NCBI RefSeq assembly: GCF_037024155.1
Contig: NZ_JAYKTS010000002.1
Location: forward strand, 62,001-126,000
DNA length: 64,000 bases
DNA from: Bacillus sp. 2205SS5-2
GTDB lineage: Bacteria; Bacillota; Bacilli; Bacillales; Bacillaceae_K
Direction of reading: 5' to 3'
A program made the translations under genes and the position numbers. Positions 8,594 through 17,782 of this stretch are shown piece by piece. Position 1 is the stretch's first letter. Each line of letters starts with the position of its first letter. The notes under the pieces were generated by a model. The model saw nothing but the letters and a program-made list of their open reading frames with translations. It did no database searches and was not told the DNA's origin.

Positions 8594-10274
8594 TTTCAAA
8601 ACCCTCTTTTATAAATAATGCCCTAAGATGGGAAATGCTTCTGATTTCTGAATTAATTTGGTTTGATAAAGTCTTTAGCTGTTGAATTGATTTGGGATTT
8701 GTATAGTTAATTCGATCGTTAATAATATTTTTATGTAGATTTTCTATGAATGCATGAAGTTCATGAATATGTTTTCTTCTTTTATATAAGACTTTTTTGA
8801 TTTCATTAGATCTAATTAAAAACTCTTCAGGTTCAATTCTCCAGTGGCTACATAAAAGGCATTCCTCGGACTCGCACCTTTGCAAATTATCTGTACAGTA
8901 ACCTATTTTTAGCTTGCCTTTGTAGTTAGAAGTAGGGGGGTGAAAAGCTTTTAGCTTAATTTCGTTAGGGATATGTTTGATAGATTCTTTACCTTCAAAG
9001 AATCGTAATTGTCTATGCCTACTTAGTAATTTGAACACTTCGCTATCAATCCAATATTCTAAATGTGAGGAATAGTGATATTGTGCACTTATAGTTTGAT
9101 GGCCACCAAGTCGAGCAATTTCTACAGGGGAAATTCCCTGCATCATTAGCGAGGTGAAAGCAAGGTGTCTGGTATCATTAGGGCTAACTTGATTTCCTCT
9201 TTTAATATTACAGTTGTACTTGTCATTTATTATCTCTTTGTAGAATTTAGTAATTAGTCTTTGTAAATTTTCTCTATTAAAATTCCTAATAACTCTTTTT
9301 TGTCTCTTTCGCCTGTTTGAGGAATCAGTCCATATTAGAGAAGGGTAGGAAATCAAAGTGTTAGTTTCTCCAAAAGGCTCAGTCTCTTTTATATAAGAGT
9401 TAATAATCTCATACATTTCCTTTGAAATAGCAACAGTGTCTATTATTTGTACATTACGCTTATTTATAGATTTCAATTTTCTTCTTGGTAAACGAATAAA
9501 ATAATTATTATCATTCTTAATTAAGCAATTCCTCTCAATAGAAGCAAATTCAACACTTCGCATTGGTATAATATTTGTGAGTCTCCACCATAATAAAATT
9601 GGGTAATAAAGGATCTTTTCTTTTTGTCTATTATTTTTTGTTCCTTCTTCGCTTCTATCATCTAGTAATTGTAAAAAATACTTATCCAGGTAATATGAAA
9701 ATGTTAATATTTCTTTTGAAGGAGGAAGTTTCCGTATACCTCGAGTAAATTTTAACTTTTGATTTATTTCATGTAATTTTGGTATATAAACTTCTCCATT
9801 TTTTAAATCACTAAAATCCAAAAAATTTAGAGTAGAAGTAATTATCGTGATTTTAGCGTTATTATTAACTTGAGACAAATGAAGCCATCTAATAAAAGGG
9901 TCTACACCTCTCTCATCTAATCCATTAGACTGCTCGTAGCCCATTAAAAAATAATGATATTGATGGTAAACAGTTGTTGTTTTAAAATTATTTAATTGTT
10001 CTGAGACCCAACATTTAACTATTAGCACTATATCTAAGGATTTATTAGCGAATCTAAACCTATTAAAATCCAATGTATGTGTTCTTCCTTTAGAATTAGG
10101 ATTGGCTAGCACCCAGATGTCTTCATCAAAACTCCTTGATAGAAAAACTTCCATATTTATTAGTTCTGCAATTGTTTGTTTTGCACTCTCTAAAGTCTCT
10201 AATAATGAAAATGAAGATTCCGAAAATGTTTCTAACTCTTTAACAGCTGATTGGTTTAAGTTTAAATTACTCAT
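8586..10274 (-). CDS. tyrosine recombinase, third of the module (TnpB-like)
   Basis: 562 residues, ATG with AAAGGAG four bases upstream. The C-terminal half shows the tyrosine recombinase pattern: Arg-I in PMRSVEF (R239), box II NDTRHLAF (N366-x-x-R369, so the usual first His is Asn), GGH at 390-392, and a candidate nucleophile Tyr in AQYHYS (399 or 401). A cysteine cluster (C460, C467, C472, C475) follows, suggesting a C-terminal zinc-binding segment of the kind found in large transposon recombinases. It begins 12 bases after the 1,097-residue gene stops and overlaps the TnpC-like gene, so the module is an operon. Expected role: strand exchange during integration and excision at radC. Confidence 0.8.
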   Translation of the reverse strand: MSNLNLNQSAVKELETFSESSFSLLETLESAKQTIAELINMEVFLSRSFDEDIWVLANPNSKGRTHTLDFNRFRFANKSLDIVLIVKCWVSEQLNNFKTTTVYHQYHYFLMGYEQSNGLDERGVDPFIRWLHLSQVNNNAKITIITSTLNFLDFSDLKNGEVYIPKLHEINQKLKFTRGIRKLPPSKEILTFSYYLDKYFLQLLDDRSEEGTKNNRQKEKILYYPILLWWRLTNIIPMRSVEFASIERNCLIKNDNNYFIRLPRRKLKSINKRNVQIIDTVAISKEMYEIINSYIKETEPFGETNTLISYPSLIWTDSSNRRKRQKRVIRNFNRENLQRLITKFYKEIINDKYNCNIKRGNQVSPNDTRHLAFTSLMMQGISPVEIARLGGHQTISAQYHYSSHLEYWIDSEVFKLLSRHRQLRFFEGKESIKHIPNEIKLKAFHPPTSNYKGKLKIGYCTDNLQRCESEECLLCSHWRIEPEEFLIRSNEIKKVLYKRRKHIHELHAFIENLHKNIINDRINYTNPKSIQQLKTLSNQINSEIRSISHLRALFIKEGFENE

Positions 10275-10286
10275 ACTTCTCCTTTA

Positions 10287-13200
10287 CTAAGTTGGTTTAT
10301 ATGTTAAGTAATTTTTTAAATCATAATTACCTGTAACGTCATCTAATAAGTCTAATAAATTAAAATATCCTTCTTTATTTCCTTTGAAAAATTGAAATAC
10401 TTCTTCTTGGCCAAACTCCACACAGGCTTCGAAAAGGATATCTATCTCTCTAAATAGAAGGTTAGCTAATTTTATTTTCTCAGTATCATATAGTGTATTT
10501 TGAAAGTCCTTAGAGAAATTAATTAATAGCTGACTTATACTTTCAGTTATTGCAGATAAAGCATAAAAATTAGGAATGGAGTATGCACACCTTCTACAGT
10601 TTTCAAAAGGTTTTATACATCCAGTTTCAGAGAGTAAGCATTGAAAGTTCTCTTCTTTACTTGGTAATAATTCACAGTCAATTTTAAATAAAAAATCAAG
10701 TACTTCTTCCTTTCCCATACTTAGCACCATATCCATAATAGTTTTTTTCTCAGATAATATAGAATTTATAAAGCCGGAAGTTACTTCAATTCCATATATT
10801 CCACCCATTATCTTATTTATTTCCACTATGTTATTAGTTTTTTGATTGTATGTTAGGGAACTGTCATTAAGTGTATCTAAAAACAAGCTTGGAATATATC
10901 CAAAGTGGTTACGCTTAAACAATTGTCTACTAAGGTAATTAAATTCGTTTTCAGGAATCTTTATGTAAATATTAGTAGATTCCTGATCTTTGTGTGCTCT
11001 TAAACGCTGAGCTACTTCAAGTGCAGCTCCACCATGGCCATTGTTTACTAATAAACTATACATAAACGAAAGGAGAGTTCTATTAAATTTTCGATTTTCG
11101 AATATAAATGATTTATCAACAAAGTTTGAAAAGAACTTTTTTTGAGATTTTCTTGAAAATTTTTGATTTTTATTTCCGAAATCTATCAAATGATTTTTAA
11201 TAGTTGATGATTGGTTATTAATAAGCTGACATATTATAGCTGCTGTTGCTAGTGGGATTTTTAGCTCTTCTGAACAAAAGAATTGATTAGTTACATTTGT
11301 TTTTGAAACGGTTAGATTCATTGTGATTATCTGATTTATTATCTGTTGTGCTTGTTTTAAGGACAAGTTAATATCTTTAAATTGCTCTAAAGAATTTATG
11401 TTTAGTTCCTTTAATTCGATACAAGGAAGAGTGCAAATATCTTGGTGACGCCAAGCATTATTAAGATGCATCATCACATAAAACCAAGAAGATGCATAGT
11501 AGGTATTAGTTTGGTTATTTTTGGTATCCATTGCATCTTCTATTGCTATTTTTTTATGCTTATCTATATTTATGACATAATCGAATATCTTTTTATATTC
11601 TTCATAGGTATATATCTCTTTTGCTTTTTCATTTTCTGGTGTTTCTTTTTTATAAGGGTTCCAAATTTTTTTAATATTAATTAGTGGTAATTTTCGTATG
11701 GAAAGTTCATCACTTAATTTATTTAGGAAGCCATAGAAAGCATGCTGATGGGTTATAGGGACGTTATCTCTAAAAAGGGCAAAATTGATCTCGGTTGTCT
11801 GCTTTTTATAAAGCTCTTCGTCATTAAGGAAAGAAGTTAGTCTTTTTGAGCAGTTTACTAACTTCGGGATCGTTGTTGGCGATGTATTAGTACTGGAAGA
11901 TTCTAATTTTTCCATACAGTAATTCATCCATTGTTCATAAGTGAAAGTGTTTTTTTCTAAGAAATCGCATGATTCAATTTTAATCCTATGTAAAAAAACT
12001 TCTTTGGGATTGGTAAGCTCTAATTCTGAAATCTGTCTTTTTATTTGATGGTTATTAATATAAGGTTCTATGTCACTTTTAAGATAAAAGTGCATGCTAC
12101 TTCTAGTGTTGAAAGCAGCTCTAATTAAAGTAGATACTTTACAAGCTTTAAATCTTTGAAGATTAATGTATTTTGCTCCTAATTTATTGTAAATGTAACT
12201 TGACGTATAGTATTTTTCTTTGGCATTTGTCTGAATTTCCAACAATTTATCTATATCACCTTTAAAATAAATTGTGGTACCTTGGTAATACTCAAAACTA
12301 AGTTGTTCCTCTTTCCGTATGTGTACCATCTGGCCTTGGGTTGCACTGAGCAATGATTTTACTTGACCAAAATTATAGTAGTTGCATAGTTTAGAATTAT
12401 CTTTTTCTATTACATTGGCTGCTAATGGGTGAGGGCTGTTTTCAAACAATTGTTCAATTTCTTTTTTATTGAACAGAGATAAGGTGTAGTGAAGTGTTAA
12501 TCTTTTAATTTTAAATCTCTTCACAAGTCTGTTGAGTGTATTAATTTCTAACTGATAATCCTTGACAATCTGGTTATTGGAGATATGATCTAATAAAAAT
12601 TGATCAAAAGATTTTCGGTGAATATATAATGTTTCGGACTGAATAGGTATTTCATAATATTTCACATCAATATTTTTCTGATAACATATATGTAATAAGT
12701 TTGGAATTAAACTTTTACTTAACTGACTAATATTAAACTGTTTAATTCCTAATAACTTTGTTACTTTAGTTATCATATAATAATCATTTTTTAGTATTAA
12801 TACTTCTTCAGCATATTCATTTAATGTGCGTTCTTCTACAAAAACAACATTGTCAGAATTTGTGTAATATTTAATATGTCCTGCTTTAGCAATTCTTAAT
12901 AATGACTCTACATTACTAGCTATATGTTTGTACCTTTTATCTTTAATAACTCTTGCAGCAACTAGCCAGGTATGATTATCATTTAGATAGTCATCTTTAT
13001 TAACGTTTATTTTTAGTGTTTTATAATCACTTAAATAAATAAACCTAGAACGTGGGGTTAAAGGAGTCTCACATATATTCAATTCAACGAGCTTTTGTTG
13101 ATACAAACTTTCTGAAATTCCCAACTGATTTAACACATCTATCTTATGAATAAAGGTATTAAAGAAATTATTATAATCTTGCTTGCTAACATATTCTTTA

Positions 13201-13535
13201 TTCATAAACATTTTGATAGTCAATTTCAAACAACTGTTTTTAATTAATGCTAATTTATAAATGTTTTTTGGTGTAGTCTTATTTAATTTGAAGACTTTTT
13301 CAATAAAGTATAAGAAGGACACATGATTATCAAAGAATTCTTTTTCAACTTTCTTATGATTCTCTAATTGCACAATTGAAACGTAGGATACTTCTTCTTC
13401 TTTGAGAACGGTAATAAATCCATATTGCTCTAACTTCTGAATATTAAAACGTGTCAATTCCAAGTATGAATACCGTGGGTTAGTACTTATCTGATTAATA
13501 GTAACTAAATCTTGTTTCACGTTTCTCTTTACCAT
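10287..13535 (-). CDS. very large tyrosine recombinase, second of the module (TnpB-like)
   Basis: About 1,082 residues from the ATG at 13535 (GAAGG directly upstream, almost no spacing) or 1,097 from the in-frame ATG at 13580; neither start is clean. The catalytic domain is in the last 400 residues: Arg-I in NNAWRHQDI, box II KFNRTLLSF (Lys in place of the first His), then HKDQESTNIYI with the probable Tyr nucleophile. A cysteine group (CLLSETGCIKPFENCRRC) near the C-terminus may bind zinc. The N-terminal 650 residues have no motif I recognise and make it far longer than Tn554 TnpB (about 630 residues). It overlaps the end of the first recombinase gene. Altered box II leaves open whether it is catalytic or structural. 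Confidence 0.75.
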   Translation of the reverse strand: MVKRNVKQDLVTINQISTNPRYSYLELTRFNIQKLEQYGFITVLKEEEVSYVSIVQLENHKKVEKEFFDNHVSFLYFIEKVFKLNKTTPKNIYKLALIKNSCLKLTIKMFMNKEYVSKQDYNNFFNTFIHKIDVLNQLGISESLYQQKLVELNICETPLTPRSRFIYLSDYKTLKINVNKDDYLNDNHTWLVAARVIKDKRYKHIASNVESLLRIAKAGHIKYYTNSDNVVFVEERTLNEYAEEVLILKNDYYMITKVTKLLGIKQFNISQLSKSLIPNLLHICYQKNIDVKYYEIPIQSETLYIHRKSFDQFLLDHISNNQIVKDYQLEINTLNRLVKRFKIKRLTLHYTLSLFNKKEIEQLFENSPHPLAANVIEKDNSKLCNYYNFGQVKSLLSATQGQMVHIRKEEQLSFEYYQGTTIYFKGDIDKLLEIQTNAKEKYYTSSYIYNKLGAKYINLQRFKACKVSTLIRAAFNTRSSMHFYLKSDIEPYINNHQIKRQISELELTNPKEVFLHRIKIESCDFLEKNTFTYEQWMNYCMEKLESSSTNTSPTTIPKLVNCSKRLTSFLNDEELYKKQTTEINFALFRDNVPITHQHAFYGFLNKLSDELSIRKLPLINIKKIWNPYKKETPENEKAKEIYTYEEYKKIFDYVINIDKHKKIAIEDAMDTKNNQTNTYYASSWFYVMMHLNNAWRHQDICTLPCIELKELNINSLEQFKDINLSLKQAQQIINQIITMNLTVSKTNVTNQFFCSEELKIPLATAAIICQLINNQSSTIKNHLIDFGNKNQKFSRKSQKKFFSNFVDKSFIFENRKFNRTLLSFMYSLLVNNGHGGAALEVAQRLRAHKDQESTNIYIKIPENEFNYLSRQLFKRNHFGYIPSLFLDTLNDSSLTYNQKTNNIVEINKIMGGIYGIEVTSGFINSILSEKKTIMDMVLSMGKEEVLDFLFKIDCELLPSKEENFQCLLSETGCIKPFENCRRCAYSIPNFYALSAITESISQLLINFSKDFQNTLYDTEKIKLANLLFREIDILFEACVEFGQEEVFQFFKGNKEGYFNLLDLLDDVTGNYDLKNYLTYKPT

Positions 13536-14829
13536 CCTTCGGATTAGTTTTGAAAAGAGTATTTTGGTTATAAGAAGCATTTTTCATATCATTAATAGCT
13601 TTGTTTATTAATTCAGTTGATAATTTTTGATCAACATAAGCCATAGATGAATTTATATTTCTATCCCCTCTTGCAATAGCTATTTGAGTAACGGTTAATC
13701 CCATGTCTAAAAGGAAATTTGTGAATATACCTCTGCCAATATGTGTCCCCCAATAAGCTTCAGTAAATACTTTATATTCACTGAAACGATTAGCCTCCAA
13801 TAATGATGCAAGAAAGTACTTTTTAACTTTTTTAAACCTTCGTTCATAAACTTTTCCAGACATTGGTTTTCCGTCAGTGTCTACAAAGAAAGAGAACGGG
13901 TTCTTTATCATTTTTTGTTCACTTTTATATTCTAATGCTTTTATATGTTCATCGTAGGTCTCCCAGACCAAGTCAGTATCTATAATGGTTTGAACACATA
14001 GGTTTGATTGAAGATAGTTTAATCGCTTTGGGTATTCACTTTTAGTATCTTTTAAGTGTTTAAATAATTTTTCTCTATTATCTCTAATCTCAACATTAAT
14101 GGAATTGCGATAATTAACTAAAATATCCCCTCTAGTTAGATTTACAATCTCTCCTCTTCTCAATCCCCCGAAAAATTGTAAGCAGATCCCAAAGGCAATG
14201 TCTGGTGTTATTTCTCTTGCTATATTAATGAATTGGTAGGTTAGCTCATATCGGTTTTCTCCGAAGTCTTTTAGTTTAGACCTCTTGTCCGGTCTAACTC
14301 TCTTAGATGGAACTTTTGTTTGTAACTGTGCTCCTCTAAAGATATTAGTTTTATTTATTTCTGAATGTGTTCCTGGTTTTTCTGGTAAGTCTATATGGAG
14401 AAAGCTTACTTCTTTTAAGTAGTAATAGAATGTAGTTAGTATTCTTTCGTATTGAGTGACTGTAGAATAGCTTAAGCCTTTAGAAGTTAGGTGGGATATA
14501 AACATGCTACCGTGCTTTAAATTCAAACCATAAATCCCACTTTCAATGAGGGGAGAAAAGTGCATGTCTTCTTGGTGGATTTGAGAATTTACAAAGTTTA
14601 GAAACCTGCATACTACATATGCTGGGAGTGTTTGCGAGTTTAATGATCTACCAACTAGCTCATATTTAATCCTTATAAAGTCTGTTAATGGGTGAGGGAA
14701 GTATAATCCTGATTCCTTATCAATTAACCCTATACAGATAACCTTTTTTGTTCTAATCTGTCCTCTTTCATAATCTCGAACTCTTATTTCTTTAACTATA
14801 TATTTGTATTTGTTCGAAGTGATTAACAT
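13495..14829 (-). CDS. tyrosine recombinase, first of the module (TnpA-like integrase)
   Basis: 444 residues from the ATG at 14829, chosen over the longer frame (14880) because GGGGGAGG lies 5-6 bases upstream. The catalytic set is complete: Arg in GGLRRGEIVNL (about 224), Lys in DTKSEYPKRL, HIGR (H363-x-x-R366), ARGDR in place of the usual LGH, and Tyr in AYVD (398). Residues about 65-145 look like the SAM-like core-binding domain. It is the gene nearest the radC junction, as tnpA is in Tn554-type elements. Expected to make the strand cuts at the element ends. The most conventional of the three recombinases here. Confidence 0.88.
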   Translation of the reverse strand: MLITSNKYKYIVKEIRVRDYERGQIRTKKVICIGLIDKESGLYFPHPLTDFIRIKYELVGRSLNSQTLPAYVVCRFLNFVNSQIHQEDMHFSPLIESGIYGLNLKHGSMFISHLTSKGLSYSTVTQYERILTTFYYYLKEVSFLHIDLPEKPGTHSEINKTNIFRGAQLQTKVPSKRVRPDKRSKLKDFGENRYELTYQFINIAREITPDIAFGICLQFFGGLRRGEIVNLTRGDILVNYRNSINVEIRDNREKLFKHLKDTKSEYPKRLNYLQSNLCVQTIIDTDLVWETYDEHIKALEYKSEQKMIKNPFSFFVDTDGKPMSGKVYERRFKKVKKYFLASLLEANRFSEYKVFTEAYWGTHIGRGIFTNFLLDMGLTVTQIAIARGDRNINSSMAYVDQKLSTELINKAINDMKNASYNQNTLFKTNPKDGKEKRETRFSYY

Positions 14830-14985
14830 TGAAACCTCCCCCAAATAGTATTGTCTACATTTTACCATAATAACGCCCATCTAAATCTATAATTGGGCAA
14901 TAAATAACTTCATGAAAGCCTTTTATTTCGAAGAAATTCCCCTAAAAGTATCCAGATGAAAAGAAAATCGCTCAAAGTTATACCT

Positions 14986-15153
14986 ATATGTGTCCACAAT
15001 CACCCCTCGGGCGATCCTGCGCCAAGTCGTGAAGATATTGAAGTGACGAAAAGATTGGTAGAGTGTGGTAAGATAATAGGGATTGAAGTGTTGGATCACC
15101 TTATTATTGGTGAAAAAAAATACGTCAGTTTAAAAGAAAAAGGCTATTTATGA
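14986..15153 (+). pseudogene. radC: radC 3' remnant
   Basis: The last 55 codons of RadC survive: [17 protein letters not shown] through VSLKEKGYL. The HxHPSGD metal-binding part of the JAB1/MPN-type domain is kept, but the N-terminal helix-hairpin-helix region and the domain's upstream Glu are gone. An ATG at 14956 opens the frame with a non-native leader ([10 protein letters not shown]) and no good ribosome site, so a stable product is unlikely. RadC is normally about 225-230 residues and precedes mreB in Bacillus. The missing part should lie beyond the left end of the island. Confidence 0.9.
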
Positions 15154-15281
15154 TACTATGATTTTTTAGATTGTTACGCTATAATGAGAGTTATGATTTT
15201 TTTCATTTAAAACCAAAAAAATTCATGTGACACATTGAATGGACCATTATATATTTCGTATCAGAAAGGGAGATACAACGA

Positions 15282-16304
15282 ATGTTTGGATTTGGAACGA
15301 GAGATTTAGGAATTGACTTAGGTACCGCAAATACCCTTGTATATGTAAAGGGGAAGGGTATTGTTGTACGTGAACCATCTGTTGTAGCAATGGAAACAGT
15401 CTCAAAACAAATTTTAGCAGTAGGAAATGATGCTAAAAATATGATCGGACGTACACCGGGAAATGTAGTAGCTCGTCGACCAATGAAAGATGGTGTTATT
15501 GCTGACTACGATACGACAGCTGCAATGATGAAATATTATATAAAGCAAGCAATGAAAAATAAAAGTATCTTTGCAGGTAAGCCTTATGTCATGGTATGTG
15601 TTCCAACAGGCATTACTCATGTTGAAAAACGAGCAGTCATTGATGCAACAAGACAAGCTGGTGCTCGTGATGCTTATCCAATTGAAGAACCCTTTGCGGC
15701 TGCTATTGGCGCAAATTTGCCTGTATGGGAACCAACTGGTAGTATGGTTGTCGATATCGGTGGTGGGACGACGGAAGTTGCGATTATTTCACTAGGCGGG
15801 ATTGTCGAAAGCCAATCGATTCGTGTGGCTGGAGATGAAATGGATGATGCTATCACAAATTATATCCGCAAGACGTATAATTTGATGATTGGTGAAAGAA
15901 CATCTGAAGCGATAAAAATGGAAGTAGGCTCTGCTGGAGATGCAGATGGAGTCGAAGATATGCAAATTCGTGGACGAGATCTTCTTACTGGGCTACCGAA
16001 GACGATGGAAATTACCGCTGAAGAAATTGCTGGCGCTTTAAAAGATACGGTTTATTCTATCGTTGATGCAGTTAAAAACACCTTAGAGAAGACACCTCCA
16101 GAGCTAGCAGCAGATATTATGGATAGAGGTATTGTATTAACGGGTGGTGGTGCATTGTTAAGGAACCTCGATAAGGTCATTAGTCGAGAAACCAATATGC
16201 CTGTAATGATTGCTGAGGATCCACTAGATTGCGTTGCAATTGGAACAGGTAAATCATTAGATCATATTGATCTGTTTAAAAATAAACTTAAAGATTCACG
16301 CTAA
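15282..16304 (+). CDS. mreB: rod-shape actin homologue MreB
   Basis: 340 residues, ATG with AAAGGGAG upstream. It carries the actin-fold ATP-binding landmarks: DLGTANT at 10-16, [13 protein letters not shown] near 156-168 and [10 protein letters not shown] near 288. MreB polymerises on the inner face of the membrane and organises lateral wall synthesis together with MreC and MreD. The length is normal. It is the first intact chromosomal gene after the island. The 128-base gap behind the radC remnant contains a TATAAT (15180-15185) but no convincing -35 hexamer, so its promoter is uncertain; formerly it may also have been read from radC. Confidence 0.98.
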   Translation: MFGFGTRDLGIDLGTANTLVYVKGKGIVVREPSVVAMETVSKQILAVGNDAKNMIGRTPGNVVARRPMKDGVIADYDTTAAMMKYYIKQAMKNKSIFAGKPYVMVCVPTGITHVEKRAVIDATRQAGARDAYPIEEPFAAAIGANLPVWEPTGSMVVDIGGGTTEVAIISLGGIVESQSIRVAGDEMDDAITNYIRKTYNLMIGERTSEAIKMEVGSAGDADGVEDMQIRGRDLLTGLPKTMEITAEEIAGALKDTVYSIVDAVKNTLEKTPPELAADIMDRGIVLTGGGALLRNLDKVISRETNMPVMIAEDPLDCVAIGTGKSLDHIDLFKNKLKDSR

Positions 16305-16329
16305 TTTACTAGACTGAGGTGTTACTTTC

Positions 16330-17190
16330 ATGCCACCGTTCTTTCTGAATAAGCGCCTGATTGTTTTACTCGTGAGCATAATCCTTCTTGTGGCATTGCT
16401 TGGATTTTCTTTAAAAGAGCGAGAAAACATTCCCTGGCCTGAACAATTTGTAAAAGATATTGTTGGTTTTGGACAATCTATTGTTTCTAAGCCCGCTTCC
16501 TACGTAGCGGGCTTCTTTGAAGATACGGTAGAATTACAAAATACATACAATGAAAATCAAAAATTGAAATCTCGTCTTGAGGAATTTGCCACCCTAGAAA
16601 CAAAAGTCAAAGATTTAGAACAAGATAATGAAGAACTCAGACTTGCGTTAGATATTCAAGATGACTTAAGAGCATATGAAGCAATACATTCTACCGTAGT
16701 TGCAAGAAATCCTGATCAATGGGAAGCTATGATTACGATCGATAAGGGCTCCGTTCACGGGGTAAAAGATGACATGGCCATTCGTACCGCGCAAGGGTTA
16801 ATTGGTAAAGTGAAAGATGCAAATAAATTTTCATCTACTGTTGAATTGTTAACGTCATCTAATCCACGGAACCGAGTGTCCGCTATTGTGCAAGGAGATG
16901 AGAACGACTACGGGTGGATTATTGGGTACGATGAGGAAAAGCAAAAACTTATACTCACAATTGTTCCTTATGACAAAGAAATTAAAGAGGGTCAACAAGT
17001 CATCACGTCTGGACTTGGAGGGGTTTTTCCTAAAGGATTGCCTATAGGTAAAGTGACAGAGGTAGCGGTTGATAAGTTAGGCCTTACGAAAACAGCTTAC
17101 ATTGAACCGAATGCAGATTTTTATGATTTAGAACATGTTTACGTGATTCAACGTCAAATTGGTGTGACAGATGAGGAGAATGAAGAATGA
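16330..17190 (+). CDS. mreC: rod-shape protein MreC
   Basis: 286 residues. One N-terminal transmembrane helix (about 8-26) is followed by a coiled coil (about 65-112) and the extracellular beta-domain with the VARNPDQW, DKGSVHGVKDDMAI and TSGLGGVFPKGLPIGKV segments typical of MreC. It dimerises outside the membrane and links MreB filaments to the wall synthesis enzymes. It lies 25 bases after mreB with GAGGTG before the ATG, and its stop overlaps the mreD start (ATGA). A 9-bp GC-rich hairpin is present inside the coding sequence (16489-16514). Confidence 0.97.
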   Translation: MPPFFLNKRLIVLLVSIILLVALLGFSLKERENIPWPEQFVKDIVGFGQSIVSKPASYVAGFFEDTVELQNTYNENQKLKSRLEEFATLETKVKDLEQDNEELRLALDIQDDLRAYEAIHSTVVARNPDQWEAMITIDKGSVHGVKDDMAIRTAQGLIGKVKDANKFSSTVELLTSSNPRNRVSAIVQGDENDYGWIIGYDEEKQKLILTIVPYDKEIKEGQQVITSGLGGVFPKGLPIGKVTEVAVDKLGLTKTAYIEPNADFYDLEHVYVIQRQIGVTDEENEE

Positions 17191-17705
17191 GACGATTTGT
17201 TCTCCCTATAGTCGCGACTTTGATTTTTTATAGCGAGAGTCTATTTGTTCAATTATTTTCATCAGAAATATTCGGGCAGCACGGTGTAGTCGTTCCACAT
17301 TTCTTGTTAATACTCCTTTTATTTATTGGTATTTATAAGGGGCAGAAAACAGGTTTTGTGTATGCAATCATTTTTGGTTTTCTATTTGATTTTTATTTTA
17401 CTGGGATAATCGGCATATATTTGTATTTGTTTCCTATCGTGGTTTATCTCGTTTCGCAGATTATGAAGCTATTTGATGCAAACGTAATCGTAACGTCAAT
17501 TGTGTCGTTTCTAGGGATCATTCTGATGGATTTTGCAGTGTTTGAATTGTATTCATTGCTTCAAAAAACGAGCCTTTCCCATACGCAATTTGTGGAGTGG
17601 CGGTTACTTCCAACCATGATAGTCAATGCGATAGCTTTAATTCTGATGAGCATGCCACTAAAAACACTACTGTTAAAATTAAAGAAAATTCAAGAAGAAG
17701 AGTAG
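17187..17705 (+). CDS. mreD: rod-shape membrane protein MreD
   Basis: 172 residues, almost entirely hydrophobic, with about five membrane helices. The ATG overlaps the mreC stop by four bases, indicating coupled translation. The N-terminal MRRFVLPIVATLIFYSESLF and the GIYKGQKTGFVYAIIFGFLFDFYFTGIIGIYLYLFP segment are typical of MreD, which works with MreC in the elongasome. No catalytic motif is expected. Confidence 0.95.
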   Translation: MRRFVLPIVATLIFYSESLFVQLFSSEIFGQHGVVVPHFLLILLLFIGIYKGQKTGFVYAIIFGFLFDFYFTGIIGIYLYLFPIVVYLVSQIMKLFDANVIVTSIVSFLGIILMDFAVFELYSLLQKTSLSHTQFVEWRLLPTMIVNAIALILMSMPLKTLLLKLKKIQEEE

Positions 17706-17782
17706 TGTAGTATTTTTGATAAAAAAAAGGAATTTCATTTGCATTTGTCGAATTAAAAGACGACTGAGGTGAACATTGCGCC

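Larger units (their letters stand above)
1..14985. mobile_element. radC-inserted Tn554-like genomic island with defence cargo (left end off-window)
   Basis: The segment is visibly AT-richer than the rest of the window. It ends on the right where homology to the C-terminus of RadC begins abruptly at 14986. Inside the right edge lie three tyrosine recombinase genes and a coiled-coil protein gene, all leftward and overlapping or nearly so. This layout resembles tnpA-tnpB-tnpC of Tn554, a transposon known to insert in radC. The remaining visible cargo is an SMC-like ATPase, a type III restriction-modification pair, a DGQHR protein and an XRE regulator. The left end and the N-terminal half of radC are not in the window, so total size, left-end structure and further cargo are unknown. 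The mobility call rests on gene content and the broken target; the exact junction is inferred. Confidence 0.8.

Noticed and set aside
14956-14985. Real start of a short RadC-like protein
   Set aside because: No ribosome site, non-native leader, and most of the RadC domain is missing. Treated as a pseudogene remnant.
15180-15185. TATAAT as the mreB promoter
   Set aside because: No acceptable -35 at 16-18 bases, so not listed as a promoter.
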